A DNA stretch of 64,000 bases, from the NCBI RefSeq assembly GCF_001429605.1, contig NZ_LMSS01000007.1, positions 310,528 to 374,527 of the forward strand, written 5' to 3'. This DNA comes from Phycicoccus sp. Soil802 (GTDB lineage Bacteria > Actinomycetota > Actinomycetes > Actinomycetales > Dermatophilaceae). The notes below the pieces were generated by a model. It worked only from the letters and a program-made list of their open reading frames with translations. It had not been told where the DNA came from and made no database searches. Within the stretch, counting starts at the first letter, position 1, and each line of letters starts with the position of its first letter. The position numbers and the translations under genes were made by a program. Positions 57,238-64,000 of this stretch are shown one piece after another.

Positions 57238-57251
57238 TGACAACGTTGTCA
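57238..57251. promoter_or_regulatory. Palindromic LacI-type operator upstream of the levanase
   Basis: TGACAACGTTGTCA is a perfect 14-base palindrome with the central CG typical of LacI/GalR sites, 15 bases before the levanase ATG and next to its ribosome binding site CGGAGG (57255-57260). Its outer bases differ from the GAAACGTTTC site of the importer, so a second LacI-type protein may bind here. Confidence 0.7.
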
Positions 57252-57266
57252 TACCGGAGGTTAGTC

Positions 57267-59801
57267 ATGGCTTTCAGCACTCGTTCAGCTCCGCGCCGGC
57301 CGCTCGCCGTCGTCCTGCTGGTCCTCGCGGTCCTTGCCGCGCTCGGGGTGGCGCCCGCGGCGGCGGACACACCGCAACACCGACCCGCCTACCACTTCAG
57401 CCCCGCGAAGAACTGGATCAACGACCCCAATGGGCTCGTCTTCTCCAAGGGTGTCTACCACCTCTTCTTCCAGCACAACCCGCTCGGCAACGGCTGGGGC
57501 AACATGTCCTGGGGCCACGCGACGAGCACCGACCTCGTCCACTGGGAGGAGCAACCGGTCGCCATCCCGTTCGACGCCAACGAGGGAGTGTTCTCCGGCT
57601 CGGTCGTCATCGACAAGACCAACAGCTCCGGCTTCGGCACGGTGACGAACCCCCCACTCGTGGCGATGTACACCAGCGCCTACACGGCCGCCAGCGGCCG
57701 CGATGGCATTCAGGCACAGTCGCTGGCGTACTCGACCGACGACGGTCAGACGTGGACCAAGTACTCGGGCAACCCGGTCATCGACATCGGATCGCGCGAG
57801 TTCCGCGACCCCAAGGTCTTCTGGTACGAGCCCGCCCAGGAGTGGCGGATGGTGTCGGTGATCGCCAACGAGCACAAGGTCCTCATCTGGCGCTCCGCCA
57901 ACCTCAAGCAGTGGACGCGCCTGTCCGAGTTCGGCCCTCGCGACGCCATCGGCGGTGCGTGGGAGTGCCCGGACCTCTTCCCCCTGGCGGTCGACGGCGA
58001 CCCGGAGAACGTCAAGTGGGTCATGATCGTCAGCCTCAACCCGGGCGGGATCGCCGGCGGCTCGGGCACCCAGTACTTCGTCGGTGACTTCGACGGCACG
58101 ACCTTCACGCCCGACGGGCCGGCGAGCTACCAGCCTCCCACCGGCACGCTCCTGCAGGGGTTCGAGAACGGGTATGCCGGGTGGACCCCGACCGGGACCG
58201 CCTTCGGGTCCGAGCCGGCATCCGGTTCCCTGCCGGGCCAGCAGCCCGTCACCGGTTACGTGGGCGAGCACCTGGTCAACAGCTTCATCGACTTCGACGG
58301 CGCCCAGGGCGAGCTGACCTCCCCGCAGTTCACGATCAACCAGAGGTACCTCAACTTCCTCATCGGCGGCGGCCACCACGAGGCAGTTGCCGGCGCGACG
58401 CAGGGTGACCCTGGCGGCGAGGTCTTCACCGACTTCGAGAACCTCGACCCCGCGACGCACCTGCCCGCCGGTTGGAGTGCGACAGGGGACTTCGTCGGCT
58501 ACGGCGCGACCAGCTCGGGCCTGCCCTACCACCAGGGTGACAAGGTGCTCGACACGTGCGTCGTGCCCGACAAGTGTGACCTCGCCGTGGGCACCTTCGT
58601 GTCGCCCGAGTTCACCGTGACCAAGGGCTACGTCAACCTCCTCATCGCAGGAGGCACGCACCCGGCCGGGACGAGTGGCCCGACCGTCGTCGAGCTCGTC
58701 TCGGGTGGACAGGTCGTCGGGTCGGTGACCGGCAACAACTCCGGTGAGATGGACTGGCGCCACATCGACGCCCGGGCAGTGGTGGGCAAGCAGGCCCGGA
58801 TCGTCGTCCGGGACGACCACAGCGGCGGCGACTGGGGACACCTCATGGTGGACGACATCCGGTTCTCCGACACGGCTGCCGGCCCGCGCGACACCCAGAC
58901 GACCGTCAACCTCGTCGTCGGCGGCGAGGTCGTGCGGTCGAGCACGGGATCGGACAGCGAGGCCCTCGACTGGGCCGCGTGGGACCTCAATGACCTGCAG
59001 GGCAGGACCGCGCAGATCAGGGTGGTCGACCACAGCTCCGGCGGGTGGGGCCACATCCTCGCCGACCAGTTCATGCTCGCGCCGGCACCGGCCAAGAGCG
59101 GGACCGATCGTGCCAGCTGGGTCGACTTCGGACGCGACAACTACGCCGGCGTGACCTTCAACGGGCTGCCCGACAACCAGCGCACCACCATCAGCTGGAT
59201 GAACAACTGGCAGTACGCCGGCGACGTGCCCACCGACCCGTGGCGCGGCCAGATGACGATGCCCCGCAGGCTGTCCCTGGTCACCACCGAGGCAGGACCG
59301 CGCCTCCGCCAGACGCCCGTCCCGGGAGTCGATGCAGTCACCGTGAACCGTGACAAGCAGCAGGCCAAGCAGCGTTCGGTCGCGGCCGGTGTGACGCCGA
59401 CCGGGCTCGCGGCGAGCGTGGCACGGGTCGAGGTCCGGGTCGCCCTGGGCTCGGCGTCCGAGGCGGGCGTCGTGCTGCGACGCAGCGCCGACGGCGCCGT
59501 GGGCACCAGGATCGGAGTCCGTCGCGACGGCACTCTGGTCGTCGACCGGACCCGCAGCGGCAACGTCACGTTCAACCCCCTCTTCCCCAGCGTCGAGGAG
59601 GCGCCGGTGACGGTGCGCGACGGGGAGGTGACCTTCACGGCATACCTCGACCGCAGCTCGGTCGAGGTGCTGGCCGAGGACGGTCAGATCTCTGTCACCG
59701 ACCTCATCTACCCGCCGACCGCGGCGACGGGTGTCGCTGCCTACGCGGTGGGCGGGACTGCCAACGCGGTCGACATCAAGGTGACACCCATCCGCCCCTG
59801 A
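57267..59801 (+). CDS. Secreted GH32 levanase with inserted carbohydrate-binding-like modules
   Basis: An 844-residue secreted protein. The signal peptide covers about residues 1-33, cut after APAAAD. The propeller starts with KNWINDPNGLVF (nucleophile Asp about residue 53), followed by the stabilising Asp in REFRDPKVFWY and acid/base Glu in GGAWECPDLFP. After about residue 290 a 320-residue insertion with two or three beta-rich repeats (LLQGFENGYAGW, FTDFENLDPATHLPAGW, and twin GWGH/DWGH motifs) interrupts the propeller, which resumes with DFGRDNYAGVTFNGLPDNQR. A C-terminal beta-sandwich ends the protein. The modules probably bind fructan. A strong terminator follows. Confidence 0.9.
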   Translation: MAFSTRSAPRRPLAVVLLVLAVLAALGVAPAAADTPQHRPAYHFSPAKNWINDPNGLVFSKGVYHLFFQHNPLGNGWGNMSWGHATSTDLVHWEEQPVAIPFDANEGVFSGSVVIDKTNSSGFGTVTNPPLVAMYTSAYTAASGRDGIQAQSLAYSTDDGQTWTKYSGNPVIDIGSREFRDPKVFWYEPAQEWRMVSVIANEHKVLIWRSANLKQWTRLSEFGPRDAIGGAWECPDLFPLAVDGDPENVKWVMIVSLNPGGIAGGSGTQYFVGDFDGTTFTPDGPASYQPPTGTLLQGFENGYAGWTPTGTAFGSEPASGSLPGQQPVTGYVGEHLVNSFIDFDGAQGELTSPQFTINQRYLNFLIGGGHHEAVAGATQGDPGGEVFTDFENLDPATHLPAGWSATGDFVGYGATSSGLPYHQGDKVLDTCVVPDKCDLAVGTFVSPEFTVTKGYVNLLIAGGTHPAGTSGPTVVELVSGGQVVGSVTGNNSGEMDWRHIDARAVVGKQARIVVRDDHSGGDWGHLMVDDIRFSDTAAGPRDTQTTVNLVVGGEVVRSSTGSDSEALDWAAWDLNDLQGRTAQIRVVDHSSGGWGHILADQFMLAPAPAKSGTDRASWVDFGRDNYAGVTFNGLPDNQRTTISWMNNWQYAGDVPTDPWRGQMTMPRRLSLVTTEAGPRLRQTPVPGVDAVTVNRDKQQAKQRSVAAGVTPTGLAASVARVEVRVALGSASEAGVVLRRSADGAVGTRIGVRRDGTLVVDRTRSGNVTFNPLFPSVEEAPVTVRDGEVTFTAYLDRSSVEVLAEDGQISVTDLIYPPTAATGVAAYAVGGTANAVDIKVTPIRP

Positions 59802-59808
59802 CCTGGTC

Positions 59809-59849
59809 GGGGCGGCCAGTGCAGTCCCAGCAGCTGCACTGGCCGCCCC
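59809..59849 (+). terminator. Perfect 16-bp terminator hairpin after the levanase
   Basis: GGGGCGGCCAGTGCAG (59809-59824) pairs base for base with CTGCACTGGCCGCCCC (59834-59849) around a 9-base loop, beginning 7 bases after the stop codon. No T-run is present, but the stem is the strongest in the window. Confidence 0.85.
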
Positions 59850-59979
59850 ACCCGTCCACGACTCATCGCCAGGCAGGTACTGACGAGGTCCGGTCTCCCC
59901 GTCGCCGTGGTTTGAGCGCAAGGAGCGGGCCGCAGCCAGGTAGTCCTGTACTCCGTGGAGCCCTTAGGCCAGTAACCAG

Positions 59980-60156
59980 ATGCGCGGAGAAGTTGACGTT
60001 GAACGCGTCTCAATAGAGCTGACAGCCCTGCTGGACGGGCTGCAGGTCCAGTGGCTGTCCTCCCCCGACCTCGTCGACATGCCGTCTCAGTTTCGAGTCA
60101 GAGTCGATGAGCTGCTCAGGGAACCGTTGAACATGGCGCTTCCACATCCTGGCTAG
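59980..60156 (+). pseudogene. TetR-family regulator, C-terminal fragment
   Basis: An ATG-started frame of 58 codons encodes VERVSIELTALLDGLQVQWL followed by DLVDMPSQFRVRVDELL, a typical end of TetR ligand-binding domains (ALxDGLQxQWLLDPxxVDM). An in-frame stop lies at 59965-59967, so the DNA-binding part is absent. A TetR N-terminal fragment in the same orientation lies at 25268-25357. Confidence 0.65.
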
Positions 60157-60255
60157 GTGCTGACCGTGCGTCTTGGTTCGGTGGGCAATTCGCGCCCCCA
60201 CGGGTTCGTGCAGGTCACCGGCGCAGGAGTCCGACCATCACGGCCTTCGGTTCCC

Positions 60256-60556
60256 GGCTTCCCCACCCATTCGCAGGAGCCACGATCGGCCAACGCGTTT
60301 GCGCACGTCAGAGCTTTGACGATGGGGCCCGCAAATCTCCCGGCCTCAAATACCCCTAGCGGGTACGGACGGAGGGCGCCGGACTCGCGTTTCCGCAGGT
60401 CAGGCGCCCTCCATTGCACTGGGTGGCAGGTGAAGGATTCGAACCTTCGAAGCTTTCGCGAGGGATTTACAGAACGGCGTATGCCGACCGCTCACCTGCG
60501 GTTTCCCGGCTTGCCAGCGAAGTTCGCCGCGAATTCGCCACAGACTCTCGACGACA
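60256..60556 (+). repeat. tRNA-derived dispersed repeat, copy C
   Basis: The best-preserved copy. The left part has CAACGCGTTTGCGCACGTCAG and TACCCCTAGCGGGTAC. A perfect 10-base hairpin, GGAGGGCGCC (60371-60380) with GGCGCCCTCC (60403-60412), encloses GTTTCCGCAGGTCAG. On the minus strand 60425-60500 is tRNA-like: an acceptor of six to seven pairs (GCAGGT/ACCTGC), a 5-pair T-stem GAAGG/CCTTC around TTCGAAT, variable arm CGCGAAAGCTTCG and a Tyr-type loop CTGTAAA with anticodon GUA. The anticodon stem does not pair and the D-arm is poor, so it is not a working tRNA. It lies 450 bases after the levanase terminator. Confidence 0.83.
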
Positions 60557-60985
60557 CCCGAAGCCGGAGGTCGTCAGTCGGACACCACTAGGCGGACACC
60601 CATCGGGATTCAATGCCGATCTTCGGGCACAAATGAGGTACACGTCGTCGCGGGGTGCAGTCGTCCGAACGTTGACGCACCGAGAAGCTCGGTTTCGTCG
60701 GCAGCCGCGCCGGCATCGCCACGTTCACCGCAGACCAGGTCGACGAGGCAACCACCTGCCGCGCCCCCGCCATCAGCAACGGAAGGAACAGCCACCATGA
60801 CCAGCCATCATCGGCGTCCCCGTCCATGCCGGCCCAGATGCACCAAGCCGCTGCCGACCATCTGCTCGCCCTCGGGCGCAACCCTGCGCGCATGGACCCC
60901 CTGACCGCCCGCGGGCGCCGCGCCGCCAATCCGGACGCCATGAACGCTCGGCAGGCGCCTGGACGAGCGTTGGGCCCTACCTTCG

Positions 60986-61267
60986 CTATGACTTGCGTCC
61001 GCGACGAAGCGCGGCGGCCGCCTCGTTCCTCCTGTAGCTGAGGACCGCAGCTGCGCGCTCCACCCGCAGCCGTGTCTCCTCGCGGACATGGGGTTCGGCG
61101 TTCAACACCCTTGACACTGTTGCAAAGCTCACTCCAGCCATGCGAGCGACGTCCTTGATCGTCGGGGGGCTGGGGGCGTCTCTTCGATCCGCCGTCCCTT
61201 GGGCAGTCATCCCCTCAACCTCGCCATCCAACTGGGAGTCCCGGCACTCGGCCGAGGAGTTCGTCAT
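60986..61267 (-). pseudogene. LacI-family regulator reduced to its DNA-binding domain
   Basis: A 93-residue frame with helix-turn-helix TIKDVARMAGVSFATVSRVL and the hinge region YRRNEAAAALRRGRKS, where it stops. The sugar-binding domain (about 270 residues) is absent. The ATG at 61267 overlaps the galE stop (ATGA), so it sits as the last gene of the gal operon and was probably its repressor. A DNA-binding-only LacI could still bind operators weakly, but dimerisation and sugar response are lost. Confidence 0.78.
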
Positions 61268-62220
61268 GACTGGCGTCCTTTCATGAATGCCCAAGCGTCC
61301 GCCACGATGTCCAGAAGCCCAGCCTCTGGCGACCAGCCGAGCTGCGCTCCGATGCGGCCGTTGGACGCGACCAGCCGGGCGGGATCGCCTTGCCTTCGTG
61401 CCGCGGGAAGACTCGGAATGCGATGCCCGGTGACTGAGCGGCACGCTTCGATCACCTCGTTCACCGAGTAACCCGTTCCCGACCCCAGGTTGTAGATGCT
61501 GTGCGTCCCTGCCCGGGCCGCGTCGAGGGCGAGGAGATGGGCCGTCCCAAGGTCGACGACGTGCAGGTAGTCGCGCACGGCTGAACCGTCAGGCGTGGGG
61601 AAGTCGGTGCCGAACACCGAGACAGTGGCCCTGGAGCCCGTCGCCACGACCAGGACATTGGGGATGAGGTGCGTCTCGACCTTGTGCCGCTCCCCGAGGT
61701 CTCCCATGGCGCCGCCGACATTGAAGTAGCGCAACGACACGACCGCCAGGCCGTGGGCCCTCGCCGCTGCCCCCAGCATGAAGTCGACGGCCAGCTTCGA
61801 CTGTCCGTAAGCGTTGATGGGCACCGCCGGGGTCTGCTCGTCGATCGTAGCGACGTCGGGCTCTCCGTACACGGCTGCAGTCGAGGAGAAGACGAAGCGA
61901 GGTACTCCGTGAGCACGAACCGCTTCAATCAGGGCGAGACTCTCGACGACGTTGTTGCGCCAGTAGAGCTCCGGGCGGGCGACGGACTCGGCCACCAAAG
62001 ACTTCGCTGCGAAGTGCAGGACGCCGTCGTACGACTTCCCAGCGAGGGTGGGGCTCGCCTCCGAGACTCGCGCCCTCACGAACCGGGCGCCTGCGGGGAC
62101 CGCGTCCTCGTGACCAGTGGACAGGTCGTCCAGAACTGTCACTTCGTGTCCTGCGGCGAGCAACTGCGACGCGACGACGGACCCGATGTAGCCGGCCCCT
62201 CCGGTGACCATGAGTCTCAT
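61264..62220 (-). CDS. galE: UDP-glucose 4-epimerase
   Basis: A 318-residue short-chain dehydrogenase-type epimerase. The NAD motif is MVTGGAGYIGSVVASQLL, the catalytic Ser/Tyr/Lys are in FSSTAAVYGEP and NAYGQSKLAVDFML, and RYFNVGGA and RDYLHVVDLGTAH are GalE landmarks. It interconverts UDP-galactose and UDP-glucose in the Leloir pathway. It follows the galK remnant by 19 bases, and its stop overlaps the LacI fragment. Confidence 0.94.
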   Translation of the reverse strand: MRLMVTGGAGYIGSVVASQLLAAGHEVTVLDDLSTGHEDAVPAGARFVRARVSEASPTLAGKSYDGVLHFAAKSLVAESVARPELYWRNNVVESLALIEAVRAHGVPRFVFSSTAAVYGEPDVATIDEQTPAVPINAYGQSKLAVDFMLGAAARAHGLAVVSLRYFNVGGAMGDLGERHKVETHLIPNVLVVATGSRATVSVFGTDFPTPDGSAVRDYLHVVDLGTAHLLALDAARAGTHSIYNLGSGTGYSVNEVIEACRSVTGHRIPSLPAARRQGDPARLVASNGRIGAQLGWSPEAGLLDIVADAWAFMKGRQS

Positions 62221-62239
62221 CTGGCCTCACTACTGGTCA

Positions 62240-62806
62240 TCATCGGTCTCGCCCGGCCTGGCCGGAGGGCGCGACCGCGAAGCACTCCGGCGCCGAGAAG
62301 CAGCGGCCCGAGAAGGCCGTGGTCACGGCGCCCACGACCGCATCCTCGGTGTCCGCTCGGACCAGCGCCACGACCGAGCCGCCGAAGCCGCCCCCAGACA
62401 TGGCCGCGTCCACGGCCGTGTCGAGCTCCGTCGTCGAGACCTCAAAGTCGTCCCGCAAGGACGCGTGCGACGCAACGAAGATGTCGCCCATTGCCGTGAA
62501 GTCTCTCGCGCTGATGGCCGCGACAGCGGCGCGCACCCTCTGGATCTCGGTGAGGTTGCCCGGTGCGATGCCTTCGATCGGGACCTCGACGATCGACCCA
62601 CTCTGCATCGAGACGGCCCGCAGAACGTCTACTTCGCCCAGTCTCGCCGCGACCACGGCTCTCTGGCGCAAGGCCACGGGCAGGCGCAGCCCCTTGTTGT
62701 AGTCGGTGTGCTCGCCCAGGAGGTTCACACGCCCCGGCGCTGACCAGGCGCCAGTGGGCGGCGCGCCGTACACCTCGGCGAAGAGCTGGGACGCACCGGT
62801 GCTCAT
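62240..62806 (-). pseudogene. galK: Galactokinase with in-frame internal deletions
   Basis: The frame is open for 188 codons, half the usual 380-390. The N-terminus is normal, with SAPGRVNLLGEHTDYNKG, the galactokinase signature. After about residue 80 (VPIEGIAPGN) it jumps to LTEIQRVRAAVAAISARDF, normally near residue 280. The central ATP-binding GLSSSAA motif and catalytic Asp region are therefore missing. A second gap appears before SGGGFGGSVVALV, where about 15 residues including the usual ALGARMT are absent. Start and stop overlap or adjoin galT and galE normally. Catalytic activity is very unlikely. Confidence 0.87.
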
Positions 62807-63981
62807 GGCGTCGTCTCGCGGAGCCGGGCCGCGACCGCCTCGGGCGCGACGTGATTAACCCATCCACCGACGCCTGACTCCGACCCGGCGAGGAACTTCA
62901 GCTTCGCGGGCGACCGCCGGACGGACATAATCTGGAGGTGCAGTCTCGACACCTCGCGCCCCTCGCCGACAGGGGCCTGGTGCCATCCGGCGATGTAGGG
63001 CAGCCGGACGGACGATCCGTCAGGTGCCACGTAGAAGCGGTCGAGACGCCGGAGCAGGTCCAGGTAGACGGTCGCGAGGTCGTCTCGTTCGTCACCTGTC
63101 AGGGCAGGCAGATCCGGCGCATCGCGGCGCGGTGCGAGGTGGACCTCGACCGGCCAGCGTGCCGCGAAGGGGACGTACGCCACCCAGTGGGCCGACTCGG
63201 TCACGATGCGCGCCCCCTCGGCCAGTTCCTCGACCAGAAGGTCCGAGCCCAGGAGCCTCCCGGTCCGCTCGTGGTGCGCCTGGGCCTGCCGCAGGATCGT
63301 CGCGGTCCGTTGTGGCACATAGGGATACGCGTAGATCTGGCCGTGCGGGTGGTGGAGGGTGACACCGATCTCCTGGCCTCGGTTCTCGAAGCAGAACACG
63401 TGCCTGACCTCGTCCAGCGCGGCGAGCTCGAGCGTGCGGTCCGCCCAGGCGTCGATGACCGTTCGCACCCTACGAGGCGGCAGGTCGGCAAAGGTCGAGT
63501 CGTGGTCGCTGGTGAAGCACACCACCTCGCAGCGACCCACGGCTGGCCGCTTCAGGCCTCGCGCGCCGTCGGGCGTGGGCACGTCACCGGATAGGTCTGC
63601 CGTGCCGGCGTAAGAGGGAAAGCGGTTCTCGAACACCACGACGTCGTATGCCGCGTCGGGCACCTCGGAGGCCACGCTGCCCGTGCCTGTTGGGCACAGT
63701 GGGCACTCGTCCTTCGGGGGCAGGAAGGTTCGGTCGCCTCGATGCCCGGCCACGGCGACCCAGTCGTCGACGAGCGCGTCGTACCTGATCTCGCCACCTC
63801 CCGCCTTGGGTCCGAGGGGCCGGGCTTCGAGCACCGTCCGGGGAGGGGCTTCGGGGGTGTCGTCGAAGTAGATGATGGAGCGACCATCAGCGAGTTCACG
63901 CGCTGTGCGTCTGACCCCGCCCTGGAGCCCAGCTTCGTGGAGTAACGGTGACATCACGCGTCCTTCGCTGGCTGAAAGCAT
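62803..63981 (-). CDS. galT: Galactose-1-phosphate uridylyltransferase
   Basis: A 392-residue HIT-superfamily transferase exchanging UMP between UDP-glucose and galactose-1-phosphate. The active-site motif is seen in GVTLHHPHGQIYAYPYVPQ (HPHGQ), the zinc site includes KDECPLCPTG, and FENRFPSYAG and AYVPFAARWPVEVHLAPRR are family segments. The ATG at 63981 has GAGGAG seven bases upstream and is preferred over ATG at 63954. It is the first gene of galT-galK-galE; the stop overlaps galK (ATGA). Confidence 0.94.
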   Translation of the reverse strand: MLSASEGRVMSPLLHEAGLQGGVRRTARELADGRSIIYFDDTPEAPPRTVLEARPLGPKAGGGEIRYDALVDDWVAVAGHRGDRTFLPPKDECPLCPTGTGSVASEVPDAAYDVVVFENRFPSYAGTADLSGDVPTPDGARGLKRPAVGRCEVVCFTSDHDSTFADLPPRRVRTVIDAWADRTLELAALDEVRHVFCFENRGQEIGVTLHHPHGQIYAYPYVPQRTATILRQAQAHHERTGRLLGSDLLVEELAEGARIVTESAHWVAYVPFAARWPVEVHLAPRRDAPDLPALTGDERDDLATVYLDLLRRLDRFYVAPDGSSVRLPYIAGWHQAPVGEGREVSRLHLQIMSVRRSPAKLKFLAGSESGVGGWVNHVAPEAVAARLRETTP

Positions 63982-64000
63982 CGTGCGCTCCTCAGTGGTG

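Larger units (their letters stand above)
59850..60985. other. Remnant region at the right edge of the accessory block
   Basis: No intact gene is seen. The region holds a TetR C-terminal fragment (59980-60156) and repeat copy C (60256-60556), annotated separately. From 60557 to 60985 a long plus-strand frame and minus-strand frames exist, but no family could be recognised in any of them, and they are not called as genes. Confidence 0.6.

Noticed and set aside
57285-59921. An 878-codon minus-strand frame opposite the levanase
   Set aside because: The plus strand encodes a clear GH32 enzyme with signal peptide and catalytic motifs; the antisense frame has none.
60425-60500. A functional tRNA-Tyr gene in copy C (and in copies A and B)
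   Set aside because: The anticodon stem is unpaired, the D-arm is poor, copy B lacks a T-arm base and copy A has a changed anticodon and no acceptor partner; called as tRNA-derived repeats instead.
60157-60591. Small protein frames over the repeats (ending like QVKDSNLRSF)
   Set aside because: Such peptides arise from reading the complement of tRNA-like sequence and are not credible proteins.
60557-60985. A long plus-strand frame between repeat C and the LacI fragment
   Set aside because: No domain or similarity could be recognised and composition is unremarkable; not enough to call a gene.

Overview
The window is 64 kb of high-GC DNA with dense gene packing, frequent 4-base start/stop overlaps, GTG and TTG starts and strong purine-rich ribosome binding sites. 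It encodes an actinobacterial-type nitrate reductase, a bioB-bsaP-bioA-bioF-bioD biotin operon with the small biotin synthase auxiliary protein known from actinobacteria, a ROK-controlled xylose locus, and ABC sugar importers with lipoprotein binding proteins. This fits the chromosome of a Micrococcales actinobacterium, perhaps Intrasporangiaceae-like; the family is an inference. No rRNA gene, CRISPR array, insertion sequence, integrase or origin was recognised, and no intact tRNA gene.

Layout. 0-4.3 kb: the end of a Rieske oxygenase and its reductase, an esterase, and a drug exporter divergent from a MarR regulator. 4.4-8.9 kb: the biotin operon (minus strand). 9.1-15 kb: an aldo/keto reductase, xylA with a shortened xylB, a ROK repressor and an alditol (xylitol) oxidase. 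15.4-24.5 kb: narK-narGHJI, a cupin protein and a hemerythrin. From about 24.5 to 61 kb the window looks accessory: catabolic modules separated by gene remnants and by three same-orientation copies of a 0.2-0.3 kb element carrying a tRNA-Tyr-like 3' half. The modules are: (i) a kinase/phospho-lyase fusion with an amidohydrolase and an APC permease under a TetR repressor; (ii) a two-GntR amine or amino-acid catabolism region with an aminotransferase, three aldehyde dehydrogenases, two FAD amine oxidases, a HAD enzyme and a polar amino acid ABC importer; (iii) beta-glucuronidase; (iv) a fructan/sucrose cassette (LacI, ABC importer, cytoplasmic GH32, secreted modular GH32 levanase). 61-64 kb: galT-galK-galE followed by a LacI fragment.

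How it fits together. The levanase would cut fructan outside the cell, the ABC system would import the products and the cytoplasmic GH32 would finish hydrolysis, with LacI-type palindromes before both transcription units. In the amine region the ABC system and a SolA-like oxidase form one operon, divergent from an oxidase/dehydrogenase operon. Related TTGTCGACAA-like palindromes occur upstream of both, which suggests one GntR regulon for an unidentified secondary or N-methylated amine.

Most unusual: the tRNA-like repeats lie at module boundaries. N- and C-terminal remnants of a TetR-type and of a LacI-type regulator sit on opposite edges of the accessory block, in orientations compatible with genes split by inserted DNA. 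Two sugar kinases (xylB, galK) carry large in-frame internal deletions. Several other remnants (hydroxy-oxovalerate aldolase, NAD-glutamate dehydrogenase, aldehyde dehydrogenase) mark the seams.
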